Part shown: positions 32,263 to 41,584 of the stretch, one piece after another
Layout of the letters: each line of letters begins with the position of its first letter
Numbering within the stretch: the stretch's first letter is position 1
Source of the DNA: Marinobacterium aestuarii
Lineage (GTDB): Bacteria > Pseudomonadota > Gammaproteobacteria > Pseudomonadales > Balneatricaceae
Assembly: GCF_001651805.1 (NCBI RefSeq)
Contig: NZ_CP015839.1
Location: forward strand, 4,030,001-4,094,000
Direction: 5' to 3'
Length of the DNA stretch: 64,000 nt
Translations under genes and position numbers: made by a program
The notes under the pieces: model-generated
What the model was told of the DNA's origin: nothing
Seen by the model: only the letters and a program-made list of their open reading frames with translations
Databases searched by the model: none

Positions 32263-32320
32263 CAGAATGGTCTGCGCGACAACTACGTTGACAAACACCG
32301 CAAGCTTCCAACAACCGCCA

Positions 32321-32716
32321 TTAAACTGGAAAACTCACCTTCGCCTCCCCCACGCCCTCAAACCGCCCCACCACCTCAGCCCCAGGCTCCACAAACACCA
32401 TCACCGTCCAGTGCACCAGGTGCATCGGATCACCCACCGAATGGGCGCCTTCACCGCGCACCAGCACTTCACCATTCACCACCAGCTCACCGGCAAGCTT
32501 GGCCGGGTCCAGCCCGCGCCAGTCCTGCACGCTACTGCCAATAATCAGTGCCGCATTGATCTGGTTATCCGCCAGCTTCCATAGTTCGGCGCAGGTCTGC
32601 CACTGTTTGATGCGCGTATCCACCACCTCGATGGCGACATAAACGCCCTCAATGGCGGCGACCACCTCATCGACGCTATAGGCCTGGCCCTGGGTTGTCT
32701 GGCATGATGACGTCAC
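32321..32716 (-). pseudogene. Degraded hydratase/FAH-fold copy
   Basis: C-terminal half of a paralogue of the hydratase at 34513. The alignment runs EGVYVAIEVVDTR, ELWKLADNQINAALI and GEGAHSVGDPMHLV. Relative to the intact copy it lacks about 23 residues (NHLTGRNGGLKQGDLVTTG region) in frame between WT and VMVFVE, and it has no N-terminal half; homology stops near 32690. Therefore non-functional. The IS3-type element ends 28 bp downstream. Confidence 0.85.
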
Positions 32717-32890
32717 TAAAAGCGGGGATTATCGGGCGAGGTCGCTAACTGCGCGCGGGTGATGGCTGTCGGGGGAGTGTGGAAAAGGCGGTATCCTGAC
32801 CGGAACAACGGATCTTGCCATCGCACATCAGTACACGGGCGTAGTGATGCCTCTTTCCCGGCCCATCAGGCAGGGAAAGAGGCCGCAGAT
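32717..32890. terminator. Spacer with hairpin downstream of the amidase
   Basis: A stem GCCTCTTTCCC (32849-32859) with GGGAAAGAGGC (32873-32883) lies just past the amidase stop. There is no T tract, so it is either a weak terminator or an mRNA 3' end. Confidence 0.4.
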
Positions 32891-34303
32891 TTACGATTTT
32901 TCTGCGTATTCAGGAAATTTGTTAAACCAGGGGCTCTGTTTCTCAAACTGTGCGGCGACTTCAAACAGCATTTGATCGTCTCCGAAATCCCCCACCAGCT
33001 GAAAGCCGATCGGCAGGCCGCTTTTCGAGTGCGCTGTCGGCAAGTTGATCGACGGGTGACCGCAGGCATTGACCCAGCCGGTATAGACGGCATGGCCCCG
33101 GCGACCGACGGGCTGGCCATCGATGACATCCGGGAAGGGTATGTTAGCCGGCCATGGTAGCGCGGCGGCCGTCGGCGTCATGATGATATCGATATTTTCA
33201 AAGGCAACCCCGACCTGGGCACGGAACTTGTCGAGAGTTTCAATAACATCGACAAACTGCGCGGACGTCGTTGCTGCCCCTTCTGCGGCCAGTTCCAGGT
33301 AGCGTTCAGAGACCAGCTCAGGCGCATTCGGATGCAAGTCAAAGATGTAGGAAATACCGACCGCGCCCACCTTGGGCCACGCGGCCATGACGTCCGTCAG
33401 ATCAAAAGGTAGCTCACCGCGGACGACCTCATGCCCAAGACCGGACAGGATCTCGACAGCCTCATTGACGCTGGCAGCGACTTCCGGATCCAGTGGGGAA
33501 TCGCCAAATCGCTCAACATAGAGTATGTTCAGTTTTTCTTTAGGCGCGTTCCGTGAAGTCACATTGCTGGACCGTCTGTCGAGCCGTGACGGCCCTGCCA
33601 TGGCGTCGAAGACCAGCTTGGCATCGGCTACCGTCCGGCCAAACGGGCCACAGACTTCCATGTCCAGCAGAATCTTCGGAAAGCCATCACTGCGAGCCAC
33701 ACTGCCGATCGAAGGCTTGAAACCCACCAGGCCCGTGTGGGAAGCCGGACGTCGTATGGAACCGCCACCATCGGTACCAATGGCAATCGGGACCAAGCCG
33801 GCTGCCACCGAGGCAACGGCCCCGCCGCTTGAGCCTCCGGGCGTTAATTCAAGGTTCCATGGATTGCGGGTAACACCGTGAATCGGATTGTCGGTGTACT
33901 CGGCCAGGGTAAACTCAGGCACATTGGTTTTACCGAGAATAATAGCGCCGGCCTCTCTTAACCGCGCCACGGGTAACTCATCCTTTTCAGGTACAAAATC
34001 TTTAAACAGCCTGGTGCCCCAGCAAGCCTTCACACCCTTGACCAGGATATGGTCCTTGACGGTCAGAGGAATACCTTCCAGCTGGCTGCGCGCCTGACCT
34101 GAACGCAAGCGTTGTTCGCTATCCAGTGCCGCGGCCCGCGCACCGGCATAATCTATCTCGATAATGGCATTGATAGCGGGATTGACTCGCTCAATGCGCT
34201 CAAGAGTCGCCTCCAGCAGTTCGACAGGCGATAACTCACCGGACGTGAGAAGTTTGCTCAACTCGAGTGCCGTGAGTGACCACAATTTAGATTTATTGGT
34301 CAT
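32891..34303 (-). CDS. Amidase signature enzyme (amidase A)
   Basis: 470 residues. The Ser-cis-Ser-Lys triad is visible: VKDHIL (Lys) and TPGGSSGGAVASV (cis-Ser and Ser nucleophile). The GGG and GTDGGGSIRRPASHTG blocks are family-typical. It hydrolyses an amide to acid and ammonia; the substrate is unknown. Start at 34303 with GGAGATCAAATA upstream. Terminal gene of the hydantoinase-TRAP operon. Near its end, KSGLPIGFQLVGDF is the region repeated in the amidase remnant at 35313. Confidence 0.9.
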   Translation of the reverse strand: MTNKSKLWSLTALELSKLLTSGELSPVELLEATLERIERVNPAINAIIEIDYAGARAAALDSEQRLRSGQARSQLEGIPLTVKDHILVKGVKACWGTRLFKDFVPEKDELPVARLREAGAIILGKTNVPEFTLAEYTDNPIHGVTRNPWNLELTPGGSSGGAVASVAAGLVPIAIGTDGGGSIRRPASHTGLVGFKPSIGSVARSDGFPKILLDMEVCGPFGRTVADAKLVFDAMAGPSRLDRRSSNVTSRNAPKEKLNILYVERFGDSPLDPEVAASVNEAVEILSGLGHEVVRGELPFDLTDVMAAWPKVGAVGISYIFDLHPNAPELVSERYLELAAEGAATTSAQFVDVIETLDKFRAQVGVAFENIDIIMTPTAAALPWPANIPFPDVIDGQPVGRRGHAVYTGWVNACGHPSINLPTAHSKSGLPIGFQLVGDFGDDQMLFEVAAQFEKQSPWFNKFPEYAEKS

Positions 34304-34512
34304 TATTTGATCTCCAATAAAGGTTTTTATTGGCTGTAGGTGGAGAAATACAGCGCCATTTTCGAGCAATGGTTCGATCTGCCGGTGGACTTGTCTGCAC
34401 GCTGCCGAAGTATTCAGGAAAAACCGCTTTTTCAACCAGCCCTGTCAGAAAAGTTTTTATAGCTTTAGTCTTTAAAGCGTTATATGGGCAGCTTAGCAGC
34501 CGGCAGAAAACC

Positions 34513-35286
34513 TCAAACCGGAAACGACACCCTCGCCTCCCCCACTCCCTCAAACCGTCCTACCACCTCGGCGCCGGGCTCCACAAACACCATCCCCGTC
34601 CAGGTACCCGTTGTCACCAGGTCGCCCTGTTTCAGGCCGCCATTGCGGCCGGTCAGGTGGTTTGCCGTCCAGTTCACCAGGTGCATGGGATCACCCACCG
34701 AATGGGCGCCTTCACCGCGCACCAGCACTTTTCCATCGACGATCAGCTCACCGGCAAGCTTCGCCGGATCCAGCGTGCGCCAGTCCTGGGTGCCATTGCC
34801 AACGATGAGCGCGGCATTGATCTGATTGTCGGCCAGTTTCCACATTTCGGCGCAGGTTTCCCAGGTTTTCAGGCGGGTATCCACCACCTCTACCACCACG
34901 TAGACGCCTTCGATAGCGGCGGCGACTTCGTCAGCGCTGTAGGGCTGTTCCCGCTGTGGCAGGTCCTGGTTGAAACGATACGCCAGTTCCACCTCGATAC
35001 CGATCATGTGCAGGCTGCTGGCCGGGATCTTTGTCGGTGAATCGCTAACCACCGACTGGAAGATGGGGGCAGCGTAGGGTTCGGTGTCCAGATTGGGAGC
35101 GCCAACCTTCCAGGTGCTGATCGGCTGACTGCAGCGGGCCTTGGCCACAATCGCCTGAATGGCATAGGCATCCTGCTTACTCTGGGGCGTCAGTGCATCC
35201 GGCAGCTGTTCGATCTGCTGTCCGCTGCTGTACGCCTGCAACAATAGATCGGCGGCCTGTTCCACTTGGGACTGGGTGAGCGACAT
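34513..35286 (-). CDS. 2-keto-4-pentenoate hydratase / FAH-fold family enzyme
   Basis: 257 residues of the MhpD/fumarylacetoacetase-like fold. GIEVELAYRF and EGVYVVVEVVDTR, with ELWKL/EMWKLADN and GEGAHSVGDP, are characteristic of hydratases and 4-oxalocrotonate decarboxylases that bind Mg and a 2-keto acid. In this operon it would act on a keto acid made downstream of the transaminase. The degraded second copy is at 32321. Confidence 0.82.
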   Translation of the reverse strand: MSLTQSQVEQAADLLLQAYSSGQQIEQLPDALTPQSKQDAYAIQAIVAKARCSQPISTWKVGAPNLDTEPYAAPIFQSVVSDSPTKIPASSLHMIGIEVELAYRFNQDLPQREQPYSADEVAAAIEGVYVVVEVVDTRLKTWETCAEMWKLADNQINAALIVGNGTQDWRTLDPAKLAGELIVDGKVLVRGEGAHSVGDPMHLVNWTANHLTGRNGGLKQGDLVTTGTWTGMVFVEPGAEVVGRFEGVGEARVSFPV

Positions 35287-35312
35287 AAGGGCATCCTTTT
35301 TAGATGAGAGGT

Positions 35313-35463
35313 TTAGAAAGCGGTTTGCCCGCGCTCCGCTGCCGGCACTGCCGGCCAGCTGAGCGCGGGCAATAGGGTTGGCGGCCGCGCAAGATCGCGC
35401 AGTGCCCGCCCCTGGCCATACCTGCCCACCCGCTGAAAGCCGATGGGCAGTCCACTGTCTGAC
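35313..35463 (-). pseudogene. Amidase C-terminal remnant
   Basis: Reads DSGLPIGFQRVGRYGQGRAL... on the minus strand, ending at TAA (35313-35315). This is the amidase-family C-terminal block, here cut off from any N-terminal part and fused to the dctM stop region. It implies an ancestral amidase that has been deleted. Confidence 0.75.
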
Positions 35464-35464
35464 T

Positions 35465-36766
35465 CTAGGAGGGCGACAGCATCAGATTAGGCAACCAGAG
35501 CGCGATCTGCGGGAAGATCATCAGCGCCACAGTAAAGCCAACCATTATCAGCATATACGGCAGTACGCCCCACATAACTTCATTAATATTGCCACCATCC
35601 TTGCGTACGCTCTGGACCACGAAGAGGTTCATGCCCACCGGTGGCGTGATCATGCCCAGCTCGCACATCAGCACGATAAAGACACCGAACCAGATCGGGT
35701 CCACGCCCATGGCCATCATGATGGGATAGGTAATGGGAATGGTCACCACCTGCATGGAGAGCACATCCATAAACATGCCCAGGCACAGGTAGAACAGGAT
35801 CAGCACCAGCAGGAGCCCGGTAGTGGACAACCCGAAGGACACCACCCAGGCGGTAAGATCATCCACCACGCCCGTCAGGCTGATGGTGAGGTTAAGAATA
35901 AAGGCTGCTGTGATGATCAGCAGAATCATGCCGGTGATTCGAGCCGTCTGCACGAAACAGTTCTGGAAAAACTCCAGGTTAAGCCGACCGGACTTCCAGC
36001 CAAAGAAGAGTGCTGCCATCACGCCCAGGGCTGCGGACTCGGTGGCCGTGGCTATACCTAAATAGATGCTGCCCATGACGATGCCAAAGATCACCGCGGG
36101 CGGAATCAGGTTGACCGACAGGCGCATCTTGTCCTGCAGTGATACCTTTTCCTCACGTTTGCCTTCCGGACCCCAGTTGGTCACGGCGATATAGCACATG
36201 AACAGCAGACTCAGCGTGATACCCGGTATCAGACCTGCCATAAACAGCTTGCCGATGGAGTTGTTGGTCAGGGAGCCGTAGATCAGCATGTTAACGCTGG
36301 GCGGAATCAGAATGCCCAGAGTACCGCCGGCGGCCAGACTGCCCAGCGCCTGTTTCATCGAATACTTGCGCTCCCCCAGAGTCGGGAGCGCCACGGTACC
36401 GATGGTGGCCGCTGTGGCCACCGACGAGCCCGAGGTGGCGGCAAAAAGCGCGCAGCAACCAATATTGGTGTGGATCAGCCCGCCCGGCAGGCGCCCCAGC
36501 CAGGCCGCCATGGCCACGTACATGCGATCGGCGATGCCACTGCGAAGCATCAGCTCACCCAGCAGTACAAACAACGGAATGGCGGTAAGAATATTCTCGT
36601 TGTGCACACTCCAGATGACAGCCCCGGTGGACTCCAGGAAAGGCCAGCCAAACACGATGCCGCCACCGATCATGCCGACCATCGCCATGGTCACGGCGAT
36701 GGGCAGGCCCATTAACAACATGCCAAGCATGGCAAAAAAGGTCAAAAATACGATGGATAAACTCAT
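35465..36766 (-). CDS. dctM: TRAP transporter large permease, DctM type (set A)
   Basis: 433 residues and about 12 hydrophobic segments; the GSSVATAATIGTVALP and PSVNMLIYGS repeats are typical of DctM. It forms the Na+-coupled channel with the DctQ subunit (overlap by 4 nt) and takes ligand from the periplasmic binding protein at 37529. Confidence 0.9.
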   Translation of the reverse strand: MSLSIVFLTFFAMLGMLLMGLPIAVTMAMVGMIGGGIVFGWPFLESTGAVIWSVHNENILTAIPLFVLLGELMLRSGIADRMYVAMAAWLGRLPGGLIHTNIGCCALFAATSGSSVATAATIGTVALPTLGERKYSMKQALGSLAAGGTLGILIPPSVNMLIYGSLTNNSIGKLFMAGLIPGITLSLLFMCYIAVTNWGPEGKREEKVSLQDKMRLSVNLIPPAVIFGIVMGSIYLGIATATESAALGVMAALFFGWKSGRLNLEFFQNCFVQTARITGMILLIITAAFILNLTISLTGVVDDLTAWVVSFGLSTTGLLLVLILFYLCLGMFMDVLSMQVVTIPITYPIMMAMGVDPIWFGVFIVLMCELGMITPPVGMNLFVVQSVRKDGGNINEVMWGVLPYMLIMVGFTVALMIFPQIALWLPNLMLSPS

Positions 36767-37410
36767 TTCACAGCCCCCGTGTGGGCGTTTTTGGTAACAA
36801 CCGACTCGGCATCCGGGTGGGTTGTCTGTGCCTGCGCTTCCTCTTGTGCATGGGAGCGATGCTCAAAGTCTTCCAGCTCTTCCTTCACTTCTTCGGACAC
36901 ACCCTTGGGGTGGAACTCGATATTCAGAGTATCGACATCGCCCTTGAAGTACAGCCAGCTGGCCCGCAGTGCAAAGCCGGTGGACACCAGTGCAAAGGTG
37001 AAAATACTTACAAACCAGACACCCTGCGGATAAATCAGGGGGGTGGCCCAGGGCGTGGCCGCCGTGCTGCCATACGACTGGGTTTCACCGATCACCTTGA
37101 AGGTGGTCCAGCAAAGGACGGCAGAAAATACGGCCATCAGGACCGACGACAACCAGTTGAGAAAAGACTGCAGCTTGATTGGCAGCAGCTCATGGAACAG
37201 GTCAATACGAATATGGGTACGGCCCAGCAGCGCCAGGGAAAACGCCAGAGTTCCGCCGATGGCCAGAGCATAGCCACCGAGCTCGTCGGCGCCCTGCAAG
37301 GACATGCTGAAAAACTTACGCAGAACCGTTTCGACCGAAACCAGCACTGACAGCAGCAGGAACACCGCCCCGAACAGCATGCTGGCAATCGTCTCTATAC
37401 GTTTCATCAA
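36763..37410 (-). CDS. dctQ: TRAP transporter small permease, DctQ type (set A)
   Basis: 215 residues with four TM helices; the C-terminal 55 residues are charged (EEVKEELEDFEHRSHAQEEA) and longer than most DctQ proteins. It joins DctM (4-nt overlap) to the binding protein. An attenuator-like hairpin separates it from dctP. Confidence 0.85.
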   Translation of the reverse strand: MMKRIETIASMLFGAVFLLLSVLVSVETVLRKFFSMSLQGADELGGYALAIGGTLAFSLALLGRTHIRIDLFHELLPIKLQSFLNWLSSVLMAVFSAVLCWTTFKVIGETQSYGSTAATPWATPLIYPQGVWFVSIFTFALVSTGFALRASWLYFKGDVDTLNIEFHPKGVSEEVKEELEDFEHRSHAQEEAQAQTTHPDAESVVTKNAHTGAVK

Positions 37411-37475
37411 GACACCTCATTCACAGAAAATTGCGCGTGCAATGTCTGTATTCAAGCCATTAAGGCTTTAAAGTT

Positions 37476-37517
37476 GGAAAAACGGGCAGGAGATGACGGC
37501 TGCCACCTCTGCCCGTT
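37476..37517 (-). terminator. Attenuator-like terminator between dctP and dctQM (set A)
   Basis: On the minus strand AACGGGCAG ... CTGCCCGTT followed by a T5 run, just after the dctP stop. It would make the binding protein more abundant than the permeases, as in many TRAP operons. Confidence 0.75.
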
Positions 37518-37528
37518 CGGTCGGTCTG

Positions 37529-38566
37529 TTAGAATCCTACGGACTCGCCAAGTACCTTTTTCCAGTCAGCCGAGCACTGTGCATTGGTCTTGTCGCAAAC
37601 TTCCGACCAGGTTGGGAAGGAAACTTCCTTCACACCGTTGCTCAGCAGCGCCTTGTCGCTGTCACTGACCTGAACACCGACCAACTTGTAGCTGGTACCA
37701 GTGTCACACGGAGTAGCACCCACGTTGCAGCGTCCGGCATCGTCGAACAGCTCTTCGGAGTAGGTCCAGATATCATCCACCAGGGTATCGAACGCGCCCT
37801 GCAGCGTAACCTGCTGCTCAGGCGTGAACTTGTTCCAGGTATCGAGGTTGACACCGTAGCCATTGAGCGCCATCTGGAAGGCCAGCGGCAGCACATGGGT
37901 GGTCACTTCCGGCCAGCCGGCGGAGTTGGCGGAGCTCGGGCCAGTGATGGCACAGTCCACTACGCCCAGCGCGAGGCTCTGGTGCACGTCGCCAAAGCCG
38001 AGCGGCACCGGAATGCCACCCACGGATTCGACGAACTGCGCCAGGTTCTGGTCATAGACCCGCACCTTCAAGCCCTTCACATCACTCAGGCTGGCAATGG
38101 GGTGATTGCAGAACAGAACCTGAGGGCCGAAGGGCCATACGCCCAGCAGCTTGGTGTTGAAGCGTTCCTGCAGACGCGCATCCACTACCTTGCTGTACTT
38201 GTCGGCCACAATGCGACCGGACTTGTAGTCCGGGCTCAGGCCTACCAGATCGAGACCCAGGATAGTGGGCTCGTCACGGGACACCTGGGACAGGCGCAGC
38301 GATACCAGATCGAACATGCCGGATTTCAGTACCCGCAGTTCTTCCACATCCTTGATGCCGGTGGTGTCCAGCGGCTTGTAGTTCACCTCGAGAGGCAGAC
38401 CGGTTTTTTCCTGCAGGGTTTCAAAGAACGGCTGCTCCACGTTTTTCTGGATAAGACCGGTAGCCAGGGGCTGACCCACAACCCTCAGTTTCACCGTCTC
38501 TTCTGCCATCGCAGGTGCGCTTATAACACAGGCACCCAGTACTGCGGCCAGTAAGGTTTTTTTCAT
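37529..38566 (-). CDS. dctP: TRAP periplasmic binding protein, DctP family (set A)
   Basis: 345 residues with a signal peptide (MKKTLLAAVLGACVISAPAMA, cleavage after about 21). The mature domain includes GLKVRVYD, the Arg strand that binds carboxylate, and TGPSSANSAGWPE. It has four Cys in two pairs near the C-terminus (CNVGATPC and CDKTNAQC), uncommon for DctP, suggesting stabilising disulfides. RBS AAGGAG precedes the ATG. Confidence 0.9.
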   Translation of the reverse strand: MKKTLLAAVLGACVISAPAMAEETVKLRVVGQPLATGLIQKNVEQPFFETLQEKTGLPLEVNYKPLDTTGIKDVEELRVLKSGMFDLVSLRLSQVSRDEPTILGLDLVGLSPDYKSGRIVADKYSKVVDARLQERFNTKLLGVWPFGPQVLFCNHPIASLSDVKGLKVRVYDQNLAQFVESVGGIPVPLGFGDVHQSLALGVVDCAITGPSSANSAGWPEVTTHVLPLAFQMALNGYGVNLDTWNKFTPEQQVTLQGAFDTLVDDIWTYSEELFDDAGRCNVGATPCDTGTSYKLVGVQVSDSDKALLSNGVKEVSFPTWSEVCDKTNAQCSADWKKVLGESVGF

Positions 38567-38699
38567 GACAATGACTCCTTATTTTTATAATCGAGCTCTC
38601 AGGACAAGGGCCTGCAAGCTGCTCCGCGGAATGCGGTCGAGCATTTCGTCTTGAATGACGAAGGGTGGGCGTGGGCGCCAGCGCCCACGTCCGTATACA

Positions 38700-39905
38700 T
38701 CAGGCGACCCGCTGCTGCTGGCTGCGCTGCCCGCTTGCGGCCACCTCGGCCAGATAATCCAGCGCCGCCTGTACACCACCCTTGTTATGGGCAATGCCGG
38801 CCGTACTCAGCCCCATCTCGACGCCCGCCAGGGTGCCGATCAGGGTCAGATCGTTGAAGTCACCCAGGTGGCCAATGCGGAACACCCGGTCCTGCAGCTT
38901 GTTCAGACCGGTGCCGAGCGACATGTCGAAGTGTTCCAGAATCACCGCCCGCAGCCGGTCGGCACTCTCGCCTTCGGGCATCAGTACGGCGGTGAGCACA
39001 TTACTGTGTTCGGAGGGCACCAGGCTCAGGACTTCCAGCCCCCAGGCGCGCACTGCCCGGCGGGTGGCTTCGCTGTAGCGGGCATGACGGGCAAAGACGT
39101 TATCCAGCCCCTCTTCCAGCAGCATGGCGATGGCTTCCTTCAGGCCGTACAGCAGGTTGGTGGCCGGCGAATAGGGGAAGTAGCCTCGGGCGTTGTGCTG
39201 CAGCATTTCGTCCCAGCCCCAGTAGGAGCGCGGCAGACCGGCCGTTCTGGAGGCTTGCAGCGCCTTGGCGCTGATAGTGTTAAAGCTCAGCCCCGGCGGC
39301 ATCATCAGGCCTTTCTGGGAACAGGTGATGGCGACATCCACGCCCCATTCATCGGTACGAAAATCCACCGAGCCCAGCCCGGAAATGGTATCCACCAGCA
39401 GCAGCGCCGGATGGCCAGCGGCATCAATGGCACGGCGCACCGCCGCCACATCGCTGGTCACGCCGGTGGAGGTTTCGTGGTGTACCACGCACACCGCCTT
39501 GATGCGGTGATCGCTGTCGGCGCTCAGGCGCTGCTGTACCGCCTGGGGGTCAACCCCATGGCGCCAGTCGCCGCCGATAAACTCGGCATCCAGCCCCAGC
39601 TTCGCCGCCATGCCGTGCCACAGGGTGGCGAACTGGCCGGTTTCGCACATCAGTACCCGGTCACCGGCGCTGAGGGTGTTCACCAGCGCCGCTTCCCAGG
39701 CTCCAGTGCCTGAAGCCGGATAGATCACCACCGGGTTCTCGGTTTTGAAGATCTGTTTCATCCCGGCCAGCACCGTTTTGCCGAGCTCGGCAAATTCCGG
39801 CCCGCGATGATCCATGGTGGGTTTGTCCATCGCCCGCAGAATGCGATCCGGCACATTGCTGGGGCCCGGTATCTGCAAAAAGTGGCGGCCACTTCGGTAA
39901 GTCAT
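38700..39905 (-). CDS. Class V aminotransferase (glyoxylate-type, BhcA/SgaA-like)
   Basis: 401 residues. PGPSNVPDRILRAMDKPT at the N-terminus, HHETSTGVTSD, LLVDTISGLGS and SQKGLMMPPGL, whose Lys would bind PLP. The MSLGTGL...GHLGDFND block is shared by serine-glyoxylate, aspartate-glyoxylate (BhcA) and ureidoglycine-glyoxylate aminotransferases. Between the hydantoinase and TRAP genes it may transaminate a keto acid produced during ring or ureide breakdown. Confidence 0.85.
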   Translation of the reverse strand: MTYRSGRHFLQIPGPSNVPDRILRAMDKPTMDHRGPEFAELGKTVLAGMKQIFKTENPVVIYPASGTGAWEAALVNTLSAGDRVLMCETGQFATLWHGMAAKLGLDAEFIGGDWRHGVDPQAVQQRLSADSDHRIKAVCVVHHETSTGVTSDVAAVRRAIDAAGHPALLLVDTISGLGSVDFRTDEWGVDVAITCSQKGLMMPPGLSFNTISAKALQASRTAGLPRSYWGWDEMLQHNARGYFPYSPATNLLYGLKEAIAMLLEEGLDNVFARHARYSEATRRAVRAWGLEVLSLVPSEHSNVLTAVLMPEGESADRLRAVILEHFDMSLGTGLNKLQDRVFRIGHLGDFNDLTLIGTLAGVEMGLSTAGIAHNKGGVQAALDYLAEVAASGQRSQQQRVA

Positions 39906-39997
39906 TCGCGATCTCCTTGTTGTTATTTAAAACGCTCGATGACAAGTTGGCACAGGCGCGGGCACAGGCCCGGCCAGCAGGTATAGATGAAACAGCG

Positions 39998-41458
39998 CTA
40001 TCGCACCCGCGGCTTGGCCATTTCAGGCCGACCGCAGTGCAGGAAGCGCCCCCGGCCCACCGCATCGCTGGGTACGCCCTGACCCCAGACCACTTCGCCC
40101 CGGGACAGGGTGGTCTCGGGCCAGCCGGTAATCTGCATGCCCTCGTAGGGGGTGTAATCCACGTCGTGGTGCAGCTGCTCGTTGCGGATGGTCACTTCAC
40201 GCTGCGCATCCCAGATCACCAGGTCGGCGTCGGCCCCCACGGCAATGCTGCCCTTTTGCGGATAGAGGCCGTAGAGCTTGGCCGGGTTGGTGGAGGTGAG
40301 TTCGACAAAGCGGTTGATGCTGATGCGCCCCTTGCCCACGCCTTCTGAAAACAGCAGCGGCAGGCGCGTTTCCAGCCCCGGAATACCGTTGGGGATATAG
40401 TGGAAATCTACTTCCTTGCCGCCCGGCTTCTTGCCCAGCGGATCCTCGTAATTGAAGGGCGCGTGGTCGGACGAAAATATCGTGAAGAGACCATCGCTAA
40501 GCCCGTCCCAGATCACCTGCTGGTTGGCCTTGTCCCGAGGCGGCGGGCTGCAGACGCACTTGGCGCCTTCATAGCCATCGATGCCCAGGTCTTCGGCGGT
40601 AAGAAACAGGTACTGCGGGCAGGTTTCGGCAAAGACGCTCAGCCCCTGACCCCGCGCCCAGCGGATCTGCTCCACGGCTTCTGCACCTGAGACATGCACG
40701 ATCAGAATCGGCACATCCACCAGCTCCGCATAGGCGATAACGCGGTGCGCCGCTTCCCGTTCCACCAGCATGGGGCGGGCGGCGGCGTGATAGCGTGGCT
40801 CGGTATGACCGGCCGCCAGCAGGCGCTTGGTCAGCCAGCTGATGCAGTCGGAGTTTTCGGCGTGAATCATGGCCATGGCGCCTTCGTTGCGCGCCACGCT
40901 GAGTACATCGATGATCTGGCCGTCATCGAGTTTCAGGTCGTCGTAGGTCATGTAGATCTTGAACGAGCTGCAACCCTCGCGGATCAGCTGTGGCAGCTCT
41001 TCCTTGAGCACCTTCTCGGTGGGGTCGGTAACGATCAGGTGAAAGGCGTAGTCCACCAGTGCCTTGCCCTCGGCGCGGCGGTGATAGTCCTCCACCGCGG
41101 CACGCAGCGACTGGCCTTTTTCCTGGGCCGCAAAGGGAATCAGGGTGGTGGTGCCGCCACAGGCGGCGGAGCGGGTGCCGCTGGTAAAGTCGTCCGCCAT
41201 CTTCATGCCTTCCGGCATCGGCTGATCCAGGTGACAGTGGGCATCCACGCCGCCTGGCAGCACCAGCTTGCCGCTGGCATCGATCTCTTCATGCCCGGCG
41301 GCCAGGTTTTCACCCAGGGCGACAATGCGCCCATCCCGGATACCGATGTCGCAGTAGGAAGTATCGGCGGCGGTCACAACCTGGCCGTTGCGGATTACCA
41401 GATCAAACTGGGGCTGGGACTGTGAAGATGAAGCGTCAGTTGCAGGGAACTCAGACAT
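39998..41458 (-). CDS. D-hydantoinase/dihydropyrimidinase
   Basis: 486 residues of the cyclic amidohydrolase family. VDAHCHLDQPM (HxH zinc ligands), SSFKIYMTYDD (the carbamylated Lys), MIHAEN, VHVSGAEA (His) and SSDHAPFN (Asp) are all present. It opens cyclic ureides such as dihydropyrimidines or 5-substituted hydantoins to N-carbamoyl amino acids. A carbamoylase is not obvious nearby; amidases might substitute. Start 41458, RBS AGAGGAA. First gene of the operon, with AT-rich motif at 41573 upstream. Confidence 0.92.
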   Translation of the reverse strand: MSEFPATDASSSQSQPQFDLVIRNGQVVTAADTSYCDIGIRDGRIVALGENLAAGHEEIDASGKLVLPGGVDAHCHLDQPMPEGMKMADDFTSGTRSAACGGTTTLIPFAAQEKGQSLRAAVEDYHRRAEGKALVDYAFHLIVTDPTEKVLKEELPQLIREGCSSFKIYMTYDDLKLDDGQIIDVLSVARNEGAMAMIHAENSDCISWLTKRLLAAGHTEPRYHAAARPMLVEREAAHRVIAYAELVDVPILIVHVSGAEAVEQIRWARGQGLSVFAETCPQYLFLTAEDLGIDGYEGAKCVCSPPPRDKANQQVIWDGLSDGLFTIFSSDHAPFNYEDPLGKKPGGKEVDFHYIPNGIPGLETRLPLLFSEGVGKGRISINRFVELTSTNPAKLYGLYPQKGSIAVGADADLVIWDAQREVTIRNEQLHHDVDYTPYEGMQITGWPETTLSRGEVVWGQGVPSDAVGRGRFLHCGRPEMAKPRVR

Positions 41459-41572
41459 GGTGATTCCTCTCTCGAAGGCGGCTATCCGGCCCGCCTCTGC
41501 TAGCAACAGCCAGAGGCTCTGGCGCCGGACCCGCTTCCCGTTCGTTAAGCGTTAAAACTATCCTACCTCCGA

Positions 41573-41584
41573 TATAATTATGAA
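41573..41584. promoter_or_regulatory. ATAATTATGAAT motif upstream of the hydantoinase operon
   Basis: ATAATTAT at 41573-41580 followed by GAAT, about 115 bp upstream of the hydantoinase start. Same motif at 46957 and 47708. Confidence 0.5.

Larger units (their letters stand above)
30642..32293 (+). mobile_element. IS3-type insertion sequence
   Basis: About 1.65 kb. Terminal inverted repeats TGTCAGGGTAGTTGTCGCC (30642 on) and, at the right end reading inward, TGTCAACGTAGTTGTCGCG; the arms match in about 15 of 19 positions. It carries an IS3-style orfA/orfB pair with a -1 frameshift site. No clear target duplication: flanks differ (CCGG left, AACA right), so a flank may have rearranged. Confidence 0.85.

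Noticed and set aside
37493-38554. Long plus-strand frame opposite the set A dctP
   Set aside because: Shadow frame; the minus strand has a signal peptide and binding-protein motifs.
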